Assembly: GCA_016194635.1 (NCBI GenBank) | Contig: JACQBC010000019.1 | Span: forward strand, 1 to 64,000 | Direction: 5' to 3' | Source: Gammaproteobacteria bacterium | Lineage (GTDB): Bacteria > Pseudomonadota > Gammaproteobacteria > UBA6429 > Thiohalophilaceae | Length of the DNA stretch: 64,000 bases | Shown here: one piece after another, positions 6,657-13,842 of the stretch | Position numbering within the stretch: position 1 is the stretch's first letter | Layout: each line of letters starts with the position of its first letter | Notes under the pieces: model-generated | What the model was told of the DNA's origin: nothing | The model's input: only the letters and a program-made list of their open reading frames with translations | The model's database searches: none | Translations under genes and position numbers: made by a program

Positions 6657-7106
6657 ATGAAGCCAGACGAGTCGCCTACCGCATTTGCCTCATTCGCTGC
6701 GTCGAGAGCGGTGAGCCTTTCCGATTGCACTCCTCGCCAAGGTGTGGACTTGATGTTTTGTTTCTACCAAACGGTGTTCCCTATCGGCAGCCAAGAGCCA
6801 GACGGCGACATGCTGCTATTCCAGTGGGGAACATACGACTGGGGTGCCGGCCGTCACTTCGAACTGAACATCACTCGACAGTTCATCGAGCAAGACCTTC
6901 AAGATGACGATGTAATCAGTCAGCTAAGCCTCACCTTCCGATTCGAACCAAGTGCTGAACGCGACGCACTTGGCGAAGGCAACCGGTGGTGCGGTGGGCC
7001 AACGGAGTTCGAGATCGTCCGGGAATTCACCCTATCGTCTGCTTCTTTCCTGGCCGTGGCAGATAAAAAGGCCGTTGCAGTGGAGCTCGTTCACTGGTAT
7101 GTCTAG
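6657..7106 (+). CDS. hypothetical protein (cassette)
   Basis: 149 aa. The ATG lies four bases after the attC core, so there is no internal ribosome-binding site; translation may rely on the upstream transcript. The protein is acidic with a FCFYQTVFP, LLFQWGTYDWGAGRHFELNITRQF, WCGGPTEFEIVREF layout that looks beta-rich and globular. I do not recognise a family. No signal peptide or membrane segment. Confidence 0.65.
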   Translation: MKPDESPTAFASFAASRAVSLSDCTPRQGVDLMFCFYQTVFPIGSQEPDGDMLLFQWGTYDWGAGRHFELNITRQFIEQDLQDDDVISQLSLTFRFEPSAERDALGEGNRWCGGPTEFEIVREFTLSSASFLAVADKKAVAVELVHWYV

Positions 7107-7115
7107 CCACTAGCG

Positions 7116-7194
7116 GCCTAACCCTTTTATCGAGCGGATGCCCAACAGCCGGCTTCGCCGTCTGTCGGCCGCTGCTCATGCTAAACGCTAGAGC
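7116..7194 (+). other. attC site 14
   Basis: R'' GCCTAAC (7116-7122) exactly complements its cassette start GTTAGGC (6646). The right boundary reads GCTAGAGC (7187-7194), a GTT-to-GCT change from the expected GTTAGAGC. Confidence 0.75.
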
Positions 7195-7211
7195 CACCAA
7201 GGACAAAAATT

Positions 7212-7655
7212 ATGCTAAGACTAAGTATTGCAATAGCACTTGTAGCCCTATCCTGTACTTCATACGCCGCCGAGGAATTGCCGCTGGGTATATTAGCCGT
7301 AAAGGTCCCGGAGGCGGCAGTTGCGGCTGTTAAGTTCCGTGATGCGGGAAAACCTAAGGAATTTCTTACAAACGCGCTCCCACCGAAAGGAAGTCCAATG
7401 TCGCGTATGGGTCGTGAAATGCACCAGATTGCAGACGATATTTATGAATTTACAAAAGTAAAAGGGCTTACCTACTTCGCATATACCCACAATCGCTTTA
7501 TACAGGAGCTTAAAGGCAAACCTGCTCCTAGTCGATTTAATCAGGTTGCGAGTGAGGTGCTGGCATGTCAAGACAAATTTCCAGAAACAGACCAGCAAAA
7601 ACTAATTCAATGTGTAACCACCGCAGTCGAGAATTATGTTCCAAAGACAGACTAA
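7212..7655 (+). CDS. hypothetical exported protein (cassette)
   Basis: 147 aa. A Sec-type signal peptide (MLRLSIAIALVALSCTSYA, cleavage likely at YAA-EE) predicts a periplasmic protein. The mature part is helical with two cysteines (ACQDKFP and IQCVTTA) that may form a disulfide. No family recognised. AAGGA lies 10 bases before the ATG. The cassette R'' GCTCTAAC (7665) is the exact complement of GTTAGAGC, showing that the boundary change in attC 14 came after insertion. Confidence 0.65.
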   Translation: MLRLSIAIALVALSCTSYAAEELPLGILAVKVPEAAVAAVKFRDAGKPKEFLTNALPPKGSPMSRMGREMHQIADDIYEFTKVKGLTYFAYTHNRFIQELKGKPAPSRFNQVASEVLACQDKFPETDQQKLIQCVTTAVENYVPKTD

Positions 7656-7664
7656 AACAATACG

Positions 7665-7728
7665 GCTCTAACTATCGCCTCCACGGAAGGTCGACACTAA
7701 CGCGCCGCCGCCCGTGAAGCAGGTCGTT
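7665..7728 (+). other. attC site 15, boundary occupied by element D
   Basis: R'' GCTCTAAC (7665-7672); the site ends in GTT (7726-7728), followed by element D. The next cassette resumes at GTTGGGC (7837-7843). Confidence 0.75.
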
Positions 7729-7836
7729 GAAGCTGTAGGAAAACCCCTAAATCATAAATTTCAAGTTACTAAATGTGATCAAAAACAATGCCTTATAATT
7801 GCATAAAACCGCAAAATCAAGTTTTCCTACAGCTTC
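7729..7836 (+). mobile_element. 108-bp terminal-inverted-repeat element, type I copy D
   Basis: The ends GAAGCTGTAGGAAAAC and its complement form perfect 16-bp repeats, with GTT on both sides. It differs from copy A at about four positions. TATAAT lies at 7794-7799. No coding capacity. Confidence 0.82.
7794..7799 (+). promoter_or_regulatory. candidate -10 box inside element D
   Basis: TATAAT identical in context to that of copy A; it would read into the RidA-like cassette. The -35 region is weak. Confidence 0.35.
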
Positions 7837-7850
7837 GTTGGGCTACGAGA

Positions 7851-7922
7851 ATGATAATGCATCGATTGGCAGTGATCGTATCCGCGGTACTAATCTTGGG
7901 CCGTCAGGCTCTCGCACCGTAA
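7851..7922 (+). CDS. signal-peptide-like 23-aa ORF, probable remnant or leader
   Basis: The frame from ATG 7851 encodes MIMHRLAVIVSAVLILGRQA and stops after LAP. It looks like an isolated Sec signal peptide with no mature protein. It precedes the RidA-like gene by 9 bases. It may be what is left of an exported protein, or a short leader. Confidence 0.3.
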   Translation: MIMHRLAVIVSAVLILGRQALAP

Positions 7923-7931
7923 GGAGAAGCA

Positions 7932-8348
7932 ATGCAGGCGCATGGATATGTGCAACATCTCAATCCGGCAGGCTTGCACAAGAATCCCGGGTATACTCAG
8001 GCCGTTGTTGTCAGCGGCAATGTAACGACAGTCTATGTCGGTGGCCAGAATGCGGTGGATGCTGCTGGCAACATCGTCGGCAAAGGCGACCTCCGGGCGC
8101 AAACGGAAAAGTCGCTACAGAATGTGGAAACCGCCCTGGCGGCAGGCGGGGCCGGACTGCAACATGTGGTGAAGTGGAACGTCTATATCCTGCACGGCCA
8201 ATCAGCCAAAATGGGATTCGAGGCGTTTCAAAAAGTGTGGGGCCAACGTCCGAATCCCCCCGTCATTAGCGGTATTTTTGTGTCTGCACTGGCACACCCC
8301 GATTTTCTTGTAGAGATTGATGCCATTGCCGTGGTTCCGCAGAAGTGA
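7932..8348 (+). CDS. RidA/YjgF-family protein lacking the canonical arginine (cassette)
   Basis: 138 aa, full family length. GYTQAVVVSG, VYVGGQNAVDAAGNIVGKGD, QTEKSLQNVETALAAGGAGL and FLVEIDAIAV are YjgF signatures. In deaminating RidA proteins an arginine lies in the P-x-R-S region before the final strand; here that region reads NPPVISGIFVSALAHP and the arginine is absent. It is therefore unlikely to be a 2-iminobutanoate deaminase and resembles the non-RidA subfamilies. AAGGAG precedes the ATG. The cassette is cognate (GTTGGGC at 7837, GCCCAAC at 8352). Confidence 0.85.
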   Translation: MQAHGYVQHLNPAGLHKNPGYTQAVVVSGNVTTVYVGGQNAVDAAGNIVGKGDLRAQTEKSLQNVETALAAGGAGLQHVVKWNVYILHGQSAKMGFEAFQKVWGQRPNPPVISGIFVSALAHPDFLVEIDAIAVVPQK

Positions 8349-8772
8349 GCAGCCCAACAACCAATGGCACGACTTCGCGCGCAGCCGCAATGTTGACGCG
8401 TTAGTTGCGTTGTATGCTACGGATGCCGTCTTTGAAAGCCCATTGGTGCCGGCCATACTCGATTGCGATTCGGGCCTGCTTCGAGGTCATTCTGAAATCC
8501 GTCGCTTCCTTGAAGAGGGCACCCAGCGTCGACCCAATGATTTGGTTCGATGGTACAGAAACGGAAAATACTTCACTGATGGCCGTTCTCTGGTATGGGA
8601 ATATCCTCGTCAAACACCGGACGGCGAGCAAGTGGATATTCTTGAAGTCATGGAAATACACGCGGGCAAAATCCACAAACACAGGATCTATTGGGGTTGG
8701 TTCGGCTGCAAGCTTCTCATTGGTTCTGCAGTCGCGAAAGCGACAAGTCCCAAGCCCCAGAGTTCGGGTTGA
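8317..8772 (+). pseudogene. SnoaL/NTF2-like gene, N-terminally truncated at a cassette junction
   Basis: From about base 8370 the frame reads QWHDFARSRNVDALVALYAT, then FESPLVP, WEYPRQTPDGEQVDILEVME and HKHRIYWGWF: a SnoaL-like domain missing its first helix. The frame can be extended back to an ATG at 8317 inside the RidA-like gene, but that stretch spans the R'' box GCCCAAC (8352-8358) and is not family sequence. The RidA attC appears to have fused into the middle of this gene. Confidence 0.6.
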
Positions 8773-8887
8773 CCTTGGATTGGTCGATAGTAGCGACCTA
8801 GGGAGATGCGATCACGGCTGATAACAGCAAAGAGTGTGTGCAGCATGCGTACATCGCTAAAAAAAAGAATTGTCCCCGGATACGAAT

Positions 8888-9451
8888 ATGATAAAAGACC
8901 TGCACACATTACCCGCTAATTTACCGGTTCCAGTAGACGATGGCGCATGCAATCATTTACCGGGGATAACCTTACCTTCAATTTCATTAACCAGCACCGC
9001 CGGTAGGGCGCTAGATCTCAGCGCTTGTACGGGCGCAGTGGTTATTTATTTTTACCCCCTGCTGGGCCGTCCCGACAGCCCCCCTCTCATCGGTTGGAAT
9101 GAGATACCCGGTGCTAGGGGATGTACTCCGCAAACCTGCGCCTTCCGCGATTTCCATGCGGAGTTAAAGCAGCTTGGTGCCCAGGTATTTGGTGTGAGCG
9201 CGCAACGTTTAGAAGATCAATACGAAGCCCACGCGAGACTGCACCTTCCTTTTGAGTTGCTGAATGACGGACAACTGGCTTTAGCCCAAGCGCTGCAACT
9301 GCCCACCTTTGAGTATGCAGGCACACGCCTGATAAAACGGTTAACGATTGTTGCAAGCGATGGTCTTATTCGGAAGGTTTTCTATCCAGTATTCCCGCCC
9401 GATAATAATGCGCGTGAGGTCATCGCATGGCTTAGGGTACAACAGGTCTAA
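8888..9451 (+). CDS. peroxiredoxin-like protein (cassette)
   Basis: 187 aa from ATG 8888 (an in-frame TTG at 8870 is less likely). A thioredoxin-fold peroxiredoxin pattern is present: VVIYFYPLLGRPDSPP, PGARGCTPQTCAFRD with the peroxidatic-type Cys and a second Cys five residues later, GAQVFGVSAQ, LPFELLNDGQLALAQALQLP, and KRLTIVASDGLIRKVFYPVF. It probably reduces peroxides using thiols in the cytoplasm. The stop codon lies in the R'' of attC 17. Confidence 0.8.
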   Translation: MIKDLHTLPANLPVPVDDGACNHLPGITLPSISLTSTAGRALDLSACTGAVVIYFYPLLGRPDSPPLIGWNEIPGARGCTPQTCAFRDFHAELKQLGAQVFGVSAQRLEDQYEAHARLHLPFELLNDGQLALAQALQLPTFEYAGTRLIKRLTIVASDGLIRKVFYPVFPPDNNAREVIAWLRVQQV

Positions 9452-9579
9452 GCCTGCGTTCGGGCAGGGCGCGCCAGTATCCGGCGACATGTCTTTCAAT
9501 TGCAGGTTGCGTAAACACAGAGTCTGGCGCCCAAGCCAGTTGGATTCGTACCCCGCGCGGCTCAACACAGCGTCAATGG
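9447..9579 (+). other. attC site 17 (long, degenerate)
   Basis: It begins GTCTAAGCCTGCGTTCGGGC, with the AAC of R'' changed to AAG, and ends near CTCAACACAGCGTCAATGGC, with the R' GTT changed. At about 133 bp it is the longest in the array and probably inactive. Confidence 0.5.
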
Positions 9580-9612
9580 CTGATTTCTAACTATAATGAA
9601 CTTACCAAGAAC

Positions 9613-9652
9613 ACATAACACCGCCGACTACCGTTCACGGCAAACGTTGGCC
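9613..9652 (+). other. attC-like site 18 (short)
   Basis: ACATAAC (9613-9619) to GTTGGCC (9646-9652), only 40 bp, with ACCGCCGACTACCGTTCACGG between. It is the last site with recognisable core boxes before the degraded end. Confidence 0.45.
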
Positions 9653-9672
9653 CTCAAACGAGAAACGACACC

Positions 9673-10197
9673 ATGAAATCTGCCGTATTGGTAACCGATG
9701 TTCAAGCCAAGATCTTTGACACCAGCCCCCAGCCGTTTGAAGCCGACGAAGTCGTGCAACGGATCAATCACGTAACAACGCTGGCCAGAGCCGCGGGCGT
9801 CCCGGTCTTTTTTATCCAACATGAAAGCCCGGGCTATTTGGACCCCGCCAGCGAGGGTTGGCGATTACAGAAAGATTTGATCGTAAAAGACAGCGATATT
9901 CGCCTGCGCAAAACCACAGGGGATGCATTTCTGCGGACCGACCTCGAAGAAAAATTAACATTACTCAATGTCACTACCCTTATCATCTGCGGCTATGCCT
10001 CGGAGTTTTGTATCGACAATACAACGCGCAGGGCCACGGGCTTGGGTTATACCGTGCAACTCGTTTCCGATGCTCACACCACTCATGAAAAGAAGCACCT
10101 ATCCGCAAAGAAAATCCGCGAGCACCACAATTTAACATTATCCATGGGTCCTACGATAACAGCCGTTCAATCGGAGGATATAAGCATTGAAGGCTGA
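9673..10197 (+). CDS. isochorismatase-family cysteine hydrolase
   Basis: 174 aa. The catalytic triad of the family is visible: Asp9 (VLVTDVQ), Lys80 (RLRKTTGDAF) and Cys113 (GYASEFCIDNTTRRA). The middle has AAGVPVFFIQHE and the C-terminal part LVSDAHTT. The likely reaction is hydrolysis of a small amide or vinyl ether; the substrate is not predictable. The ATG follows an ACGACACC stretch with no strong ribosome-binding site. A clear attC is not seen after it. Confidence 0.88.
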   Translation: MKSAVLVTDVQAKIFDTSPQPFEADEVVQRINHVTTLARAAGVPVFFIQHESPGYLDPASEGWRLQKDLIVKDSDIRLRKTTGDAFLRTDLEEKLTLLNVTTLIICGYASEFCIDNTTRRATGLGYTVQLVSDAHTTHEKKHLSAKKIREHHNLTLSMGPTITAVQSEDISIEG

Positions 10198-10300
10198 TAT
10201 TATCTTCACGAGGCACACACTAAAAACATCGCACCCTCAACTTTACATTGGCGTTACATCAATATGATACCGCCCGCACCGCTAAACGAAGGAGAACTCA

Positions 10301-11200
10301 ATGTTGATACGTCGTACTGGCCATCGTTACCGTGATGTAGAAAGTGGAAGGACTATCGACATCTGGTTCCCACAATCAAACAGTGCCAGCAAACGGGGCT
10401 GCTTAGCCGAGAAGGTCGGACTGATTTGTTCCGACTTCGTTGCAGTAACCATCGATTCATTTGATTCTCCGCCCGCGTCCACCGAGGATGCCTATCTGCG
10501 ACTGCATCTTCTGTCCGAAAGGGTCGCTAAGCCAAACCAAGTTAATCTCGATGGGCTCTTTGGTCTTCTCCCGAACGTGGCATGGACGTCGGCTGGCCCC
10601 GTGCTGCCGGCCAAGGTCGAAGCACTGCGCGATCTTGTGGCAACTGAATTCCACCATCTTAGCGTGCTGTGCATCGACAAGTTGCCTCGAATGGCGGACT
10701 ACGTCACCCCAACCGGCATACGGATCGCCGACGCTGATCGCGTCCGACTCGGTGCACACCTCGCCGAGGGTACTACCGTCATGCACGAAGGATTTGTCAA
10801 TTTCAATGCGGGTACACTCGGAGAGTCAATGGTGGAAGGACGGATCACGCAAGGGGTTGTCGTGGGTCCAAACTCCGATATTGGCGCTGGCGCCTCGATC
10901 ATGGGAACACTCTCTGGCGGCGGAAAGCACCGGACAACCATCGGCCAGCGCAGTCTGCTCGGCGCGAACGCAGGCATCGGTATCTCACTGGGGGACGAAT
11001 GCATTGTTGAGGCAGGCCTCTACTTAACGGCGGGCACCAAGGTGAAGATGCCGGACGGAACAGTCGTATCAGCAAGACAATTATCCGGGCAGTCCCGACT
11101 TCTGTTTCGGCGCAACAGCCAAACAGGCTCGGTTGAGGCCATACCCACCGACTCCTCGCGATGGGGCGGTCTGAATACCACGCTGCACCGCAACGACTGA
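10301..11200 (+). CDS. dapD: tetrahydrodipicolinate N-succinyltransferase-like protein
   Basis: 299 aa. It matches the Pseudomonas/actinobacterial form of DapD: YLRLHLLSERV, FGLLPNVAWTS, DYVTPTGIRIADADRVRLGA, TTVMHEGFVNFNAGTLG, MGTLSGGGK, SLLGANAGIGISLGDECIVE and the C-terminal LLFRRNSQTGSVE are characteristic of its left-handed beta-helix enzyme in the lysine/diaminopimelate pathway. The N-terminal domain is about 30-40 residues shorter than usual. AAGGAGA precedes the ATG. A diaminopimelate gene among array cargo is unusual; no other lysine gene is nearby. Confidence 0.85.
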   Translation: MLIRRTGHRYRDVESGRTIDIWFPQSNSASKRGCLAEKVGLICSDFVAVTIDSFDSPPASTEDAYLRLHLLSERVAKPNQVNLDGLFGLLPNVAWTSAGPVLPAKVEALRDLVATEFHHLSVLCIDKLPRMADYVTPTGIRIADADRVRLGAHLAEGTTVMHEGFVNFNAGTLGESMVEGRITQGVVVGPNSDIGAGASIMGTLSGGGKHRTTIGQRSLLGANAGIGISLGDECIVEAGLYLTAGTKVKMPDGTVVSARQLSGQSRLLFRRNSQTGSVEAIPTDSSRWGGLNTTLHRND

Positions 11201-11311
11201 GGGCCGGTACTGGATACAGATCATCGTTTTATGCGTAAATAAACAGGAGATGCCCCTGATTAAAACCGCGACTTGTCGCTGCGGGTAAGTTTCAATCGAG
11301 AAGGATTGTCT

Positions 11312-11708
11312 ATGCAAAATGATGCACAGGAAATTCGACAGCTTGTTTCCACCTGGATGACGGCGAGCAAGGCGGGTGATGTTGAGAAACTCTTATCGCT
11401 GCTAACCGAAGATGTTGTCTTTCTCGTGCCGGGTCAACCGGTCATGCGCAAAACCGACTTCACTGCGGCGGCACCGGTTCAATCCGCTCAGGACGCCCCC
11501 CCATTTGACAGCGCAAGCGAGATCCAAGAGATCTAAGGTTCTCGGCGACTGGGCCTTTATGTGGACTAAGCTCACCGTCGTCGTAACTCCACCGGGAGGC
11601 GCTCAAACCATGATGCACGCAGGTCATACATTGACTATCCTACAGAAACAAAATGGCATATGGCTACTTGCGCGCGATGCCAATATGCTCAGCCCTGTGC
11701 AAAAATAA
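11312..11708 (+). pseudogene. SnoaL/YybH-like protein gene broken by a frameshift
   Basis: The first frame (MQNDAQEIRQLVSTWMTASK... to SEIQEI) stops at 11534-11536. One base later the frame continues as KVLGDWAFMWTKLTVVVTPP...MHAGHTLTILQKQNGIWLLARDANML, the second half of the same NTF2-like domain. Removing one T in GAGATCTAAGG restores a single protein of about 131 aa. AAGGA lies before the ATG. This is either a pseudogene or a sequencing error. Confidence 0.75.
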
Positions 11709-11820
11709 TGACCCCTTGCTTGTGGTTCGACAACCCAACCGAAATTGATTATTTTTGGGCGAGGCTAGCGGAAGACAGGCAAGCTAGGGCAACGGTTGAA
11801 GTTTAGCAGGGTAAATTTAT

Positions 11821-12221
11821 ATGAGGTATTTTCTTGTTTTGGTTTTTCTATCAGCAGGCACACTCCACGCCGCGATTTACCGCCTCCTCCCCGAGGGGAA
11901 GATGTCTTTAATGCGCTTTTCGAAAAGGGAAATATTGATCTTGCTAATGAACCGCTTTGCAAAGCCGATATAAAATTGTATCAGCAACTGGCCTTGGCAT
12001 TTTCAGTGTCCTACGAAAGCCCGCACAGAACGATGCTTAAATCCTCTTGCGCGCCGTCCAAATTTGAAAAAACATCCGGCAGTATAATTGCTGTATGGGA
12101 ATGCACGGTTCAAATTAATGAAAATCGAAACAACGGAGAATTTGTATCTAGCTCCACAATCGTGTTTGACCTTTCGTTAGATAAAAAGAAATTCCTCACA
12201 GGCTCGTTACGGTGTCTCTAA
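11821..12221 (+). pseudogene. exported-protein gene with a frameshift after the signal peptide
   Basis: The ATG at 11821 opens a clean Sec signal peptide, MRYFLVLVFLSAGTLHAA. Its frame then becomes nonsense, while another frame from about base 11868 continues as DLPPPPRGEDVFNALFEKG...PSKFEKTSGSIIAVWECTV...SLRCL to 12221. A single-base shift near 11865-11880 would join them into about 133 aa. Family not recognised. Confidence 0.55.
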
Positions 12222-12224
12222 ATA

Positions 12225-12356
12225 TTACTAAGTCACATGGAAAGGATAGCCCCCCACCAAGACATGCCGTCAATACCTCCCTGTAGGCTCGACAGCAGCA
12301 TCCCTGCGGCGGACGGCCTTGGTGGGGGGTATCCTTTCCATACGCCTCATTAGTAA
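12225..12356. repeat. long palindromic repeat R1
   Basis: 132 bp. The arms TTACTAAGTCACATGG...CACCAAGAC and its near-complement ending CATTAGTAA enclose a core with CGTCAATACCTCCCTGTAG, CTCGACAGC, and GCATCCCTGCGGCGGACGG. It has the same organisation as R2-R6. It lies inside the decayed end of the array. Confidence 0.85.
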
Positions 12357-12559
12357 GGCTTTCAAAATTGAACATCGGGGTTTTCCACTGCCTGGTTTGG
12401 CGCTAGAAAAAACGCGCCGTAGAATCGCGTGTGGCTGTCGCAGGCTATCCTGTGCCCTTGAAACAGCGCCTCGGCCTACAGTAGGATTCAAGCATCCGTT
12501 ACATTGCTCGGGTTAAACAACCGAGGATTTGGCAAGTTCAGCGCAAAAGAAGATTCACC

Positions 12560-12845
12560 ATGGCCGTTAAACCTATACCCGTGGGTTATCACACCCTAAC
12601 CCCTTAATATCAACATTAAAGGCGCGGTTGCAGCGATTGGGTTTTACAAAAAAGCAGTTGCTGCACACGAAATTGGGCGTATTACCCTGGGGACGGAACC
12701 ATCGCACCTGCGGAGACACAAGTTGGCGATTCAAAAATCATGCTTGCCGAGGAATCAGTACCATGGGGCAACAAACGACCGCCAACCCAAAGAAATGCAA
12801 GCACGCGCCAATACCATGTTTGGCTGATGCGCGCCTATCACACCC
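12560..12845 (+). pseudogene. VOC/PhnB-like protein gene, multiply frameshifted
   Basis: From ATG 12560 the translation MAVKPIPVGYHTLTP, then after a shift KGAVAAIGFYKKAVAAHEIG, and after another AETQVGDSKIMLAEESVPWG is clearly a PhnB-like VOC protein. At least two frameshifts and the loss of the C-terminal part make it non-functional. A degenerate attC follows, so this was once a cassette. Confidence 0.75.
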
Positions 12846-12900
12846 AGCGTTCGAGCAGGATAGGTTTTATCCCCTCCTCCGCCCGATAGGCGGTTGAGGC
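12837..12900 (+). other. degenerate attC and remnant of a type II element (right end of array)
   Basis: ATCACACCCAGCGTTCGAGC resembles the left half of an attC with a decayed R''. It ends in GTTGAGGC (12893-12900), which continues as TATGGGAAAACC, 15 of 17 bases like the left terminus of the 108-bp elements. No right terminus is found. This is the last trace of the array. Confidence 0.55.
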
Positions 12901-12973
12901 TATGGGAAAACCTCGATATGATACAACCTCGCACATCGCAGTTGCCCGGCACCACTTTTGATGGAGAAAATTA

Positions 12974-13396
12974 ATGTATAACTTATTCAAACCCGAACAA
13001 CCCGTCGGCTTGATGGATTTCGTGCGCGCCGCCAAGTCCTGCATTACCGAGATTACCCCGGCGGAACTCAAGGCCAAATTGGACGCGAAAGAAAACCTGT
13101 TACTCGTCGATGTCCGCGAGCCTACCGAGTTCGAGCACGGCCATATTGGCGGGGCACATCTGGTACCGCGCGGTATCATCGAAGCCGCCGCCGATACAAG
13201 TTATCCCAAGCACTATCCGCCCCTAGCCACTGCGCGCGACCAGCAGATTGTCCTCTACTGCGCCACCAGCGGTCGTTCGGCCATGGCGGCGGCCGTGTTA
13301 CAGATGATGGGTTTCAAAAAAGTGCTCAACCTCGCCGGCGGTTATACACGTTGGGAAGCCGAAGGCCTGCCGCAAACCCGCGATGCACAGTACTAA
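12974..13396 (+). CDS. rhodanese-like domain protein
   Basis: 140 aa, single rhodanese domain: ENLLLVDVREPTEF, HGHIGGAHLVPRG and the active-site loop with Cys96 (LYCATSGRSA), then NLAGGYTRWEAEGLP. It probably carries persulfide sulfur on Cys96; the acceptor is unknown. GATGGAG lies before the ATG. It is the first gene right of the array and appears to be a single-gene unit. Confidence 0.88.
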   Translation: MYNLFKPEQPVGLMDFVRAAKSCITEITPAELKAKLDAKENLLLVDVREPTEFEHGHIGGAHLVPRGIIEAAADTSYPKHYPPLATARDQQIVLYCATSGRSAMAAAVLQMMGFKKVLNLAGGYTRWEAEGLPQTRDAQY

Positions 13397-13472
13397 GCCA
13401 TCCCTGTGCAGCGACTAAAATCGTGCTAATACCGCCGCAAGGTACATTATTTTATACATTAGGGCCATCGCC

Positions 13473-13649
13473 ATGACACGCTCTGCACTACGCTCATTTC
13501 TTCTTGGCTTGGGAGTTGGTGTTACACTTGCATGGGTGCTTGAGGCTTTTTTTGCAGGACGTGGTATTGTTTCAACCTATCTTGCCCCGCTGGCCTTGAT
13601 TGCGCTAACGCTTGCTGCATTTATACGCGCACCCAAAACATAGTATGAT
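13473..13649 (+). CDS. small two-helix membrane protein
   Basis: 58 aa. Two hydrophobic segments are visible, FLLGLGVGVTLAWVLEAFF and TYLAPLALIALTLAAF, separated by a short loop (AGRGIVS). The N-terminus is basic (MTRSALRS), so both ends probably face the cytoplasm. No family is recognised and no strong ribosome-binding site is visible. Confidence 0.45.
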
Positions 13650-13842
13650 TTTGCAGTTGGGCGTTCCCCGCCTCGCCCTGCACTGATACAGGACGACGCA
13701 AAAACGTAGCGCTCATACACTTTATGTTGGGTACTCTAGCGTTGCGGGATAGACCGGCCCACAATCCGGTTGATCATAAGCAAGGGCGCGTCAACATGGC
13801 TAAACTTGCCAGCGAGTTCGCGATCAAGCACAGCGAGGAACT

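Noticed and set aside
11720-11800. attC between the SnoaL-like pseudogene and the exported-protein pseudogene
   Set aside because: ACCCAAC and GTTGAAG are present, but the intervening sequence does not fold like an attC and the boxes are not complementary.
13650-13842. attC after the 58-aa membrane protein
   Set aside because: GTTGGGCG and ATGTTGGGTA look suggestive, but they are direct rather than inverted copies and no stem forms.
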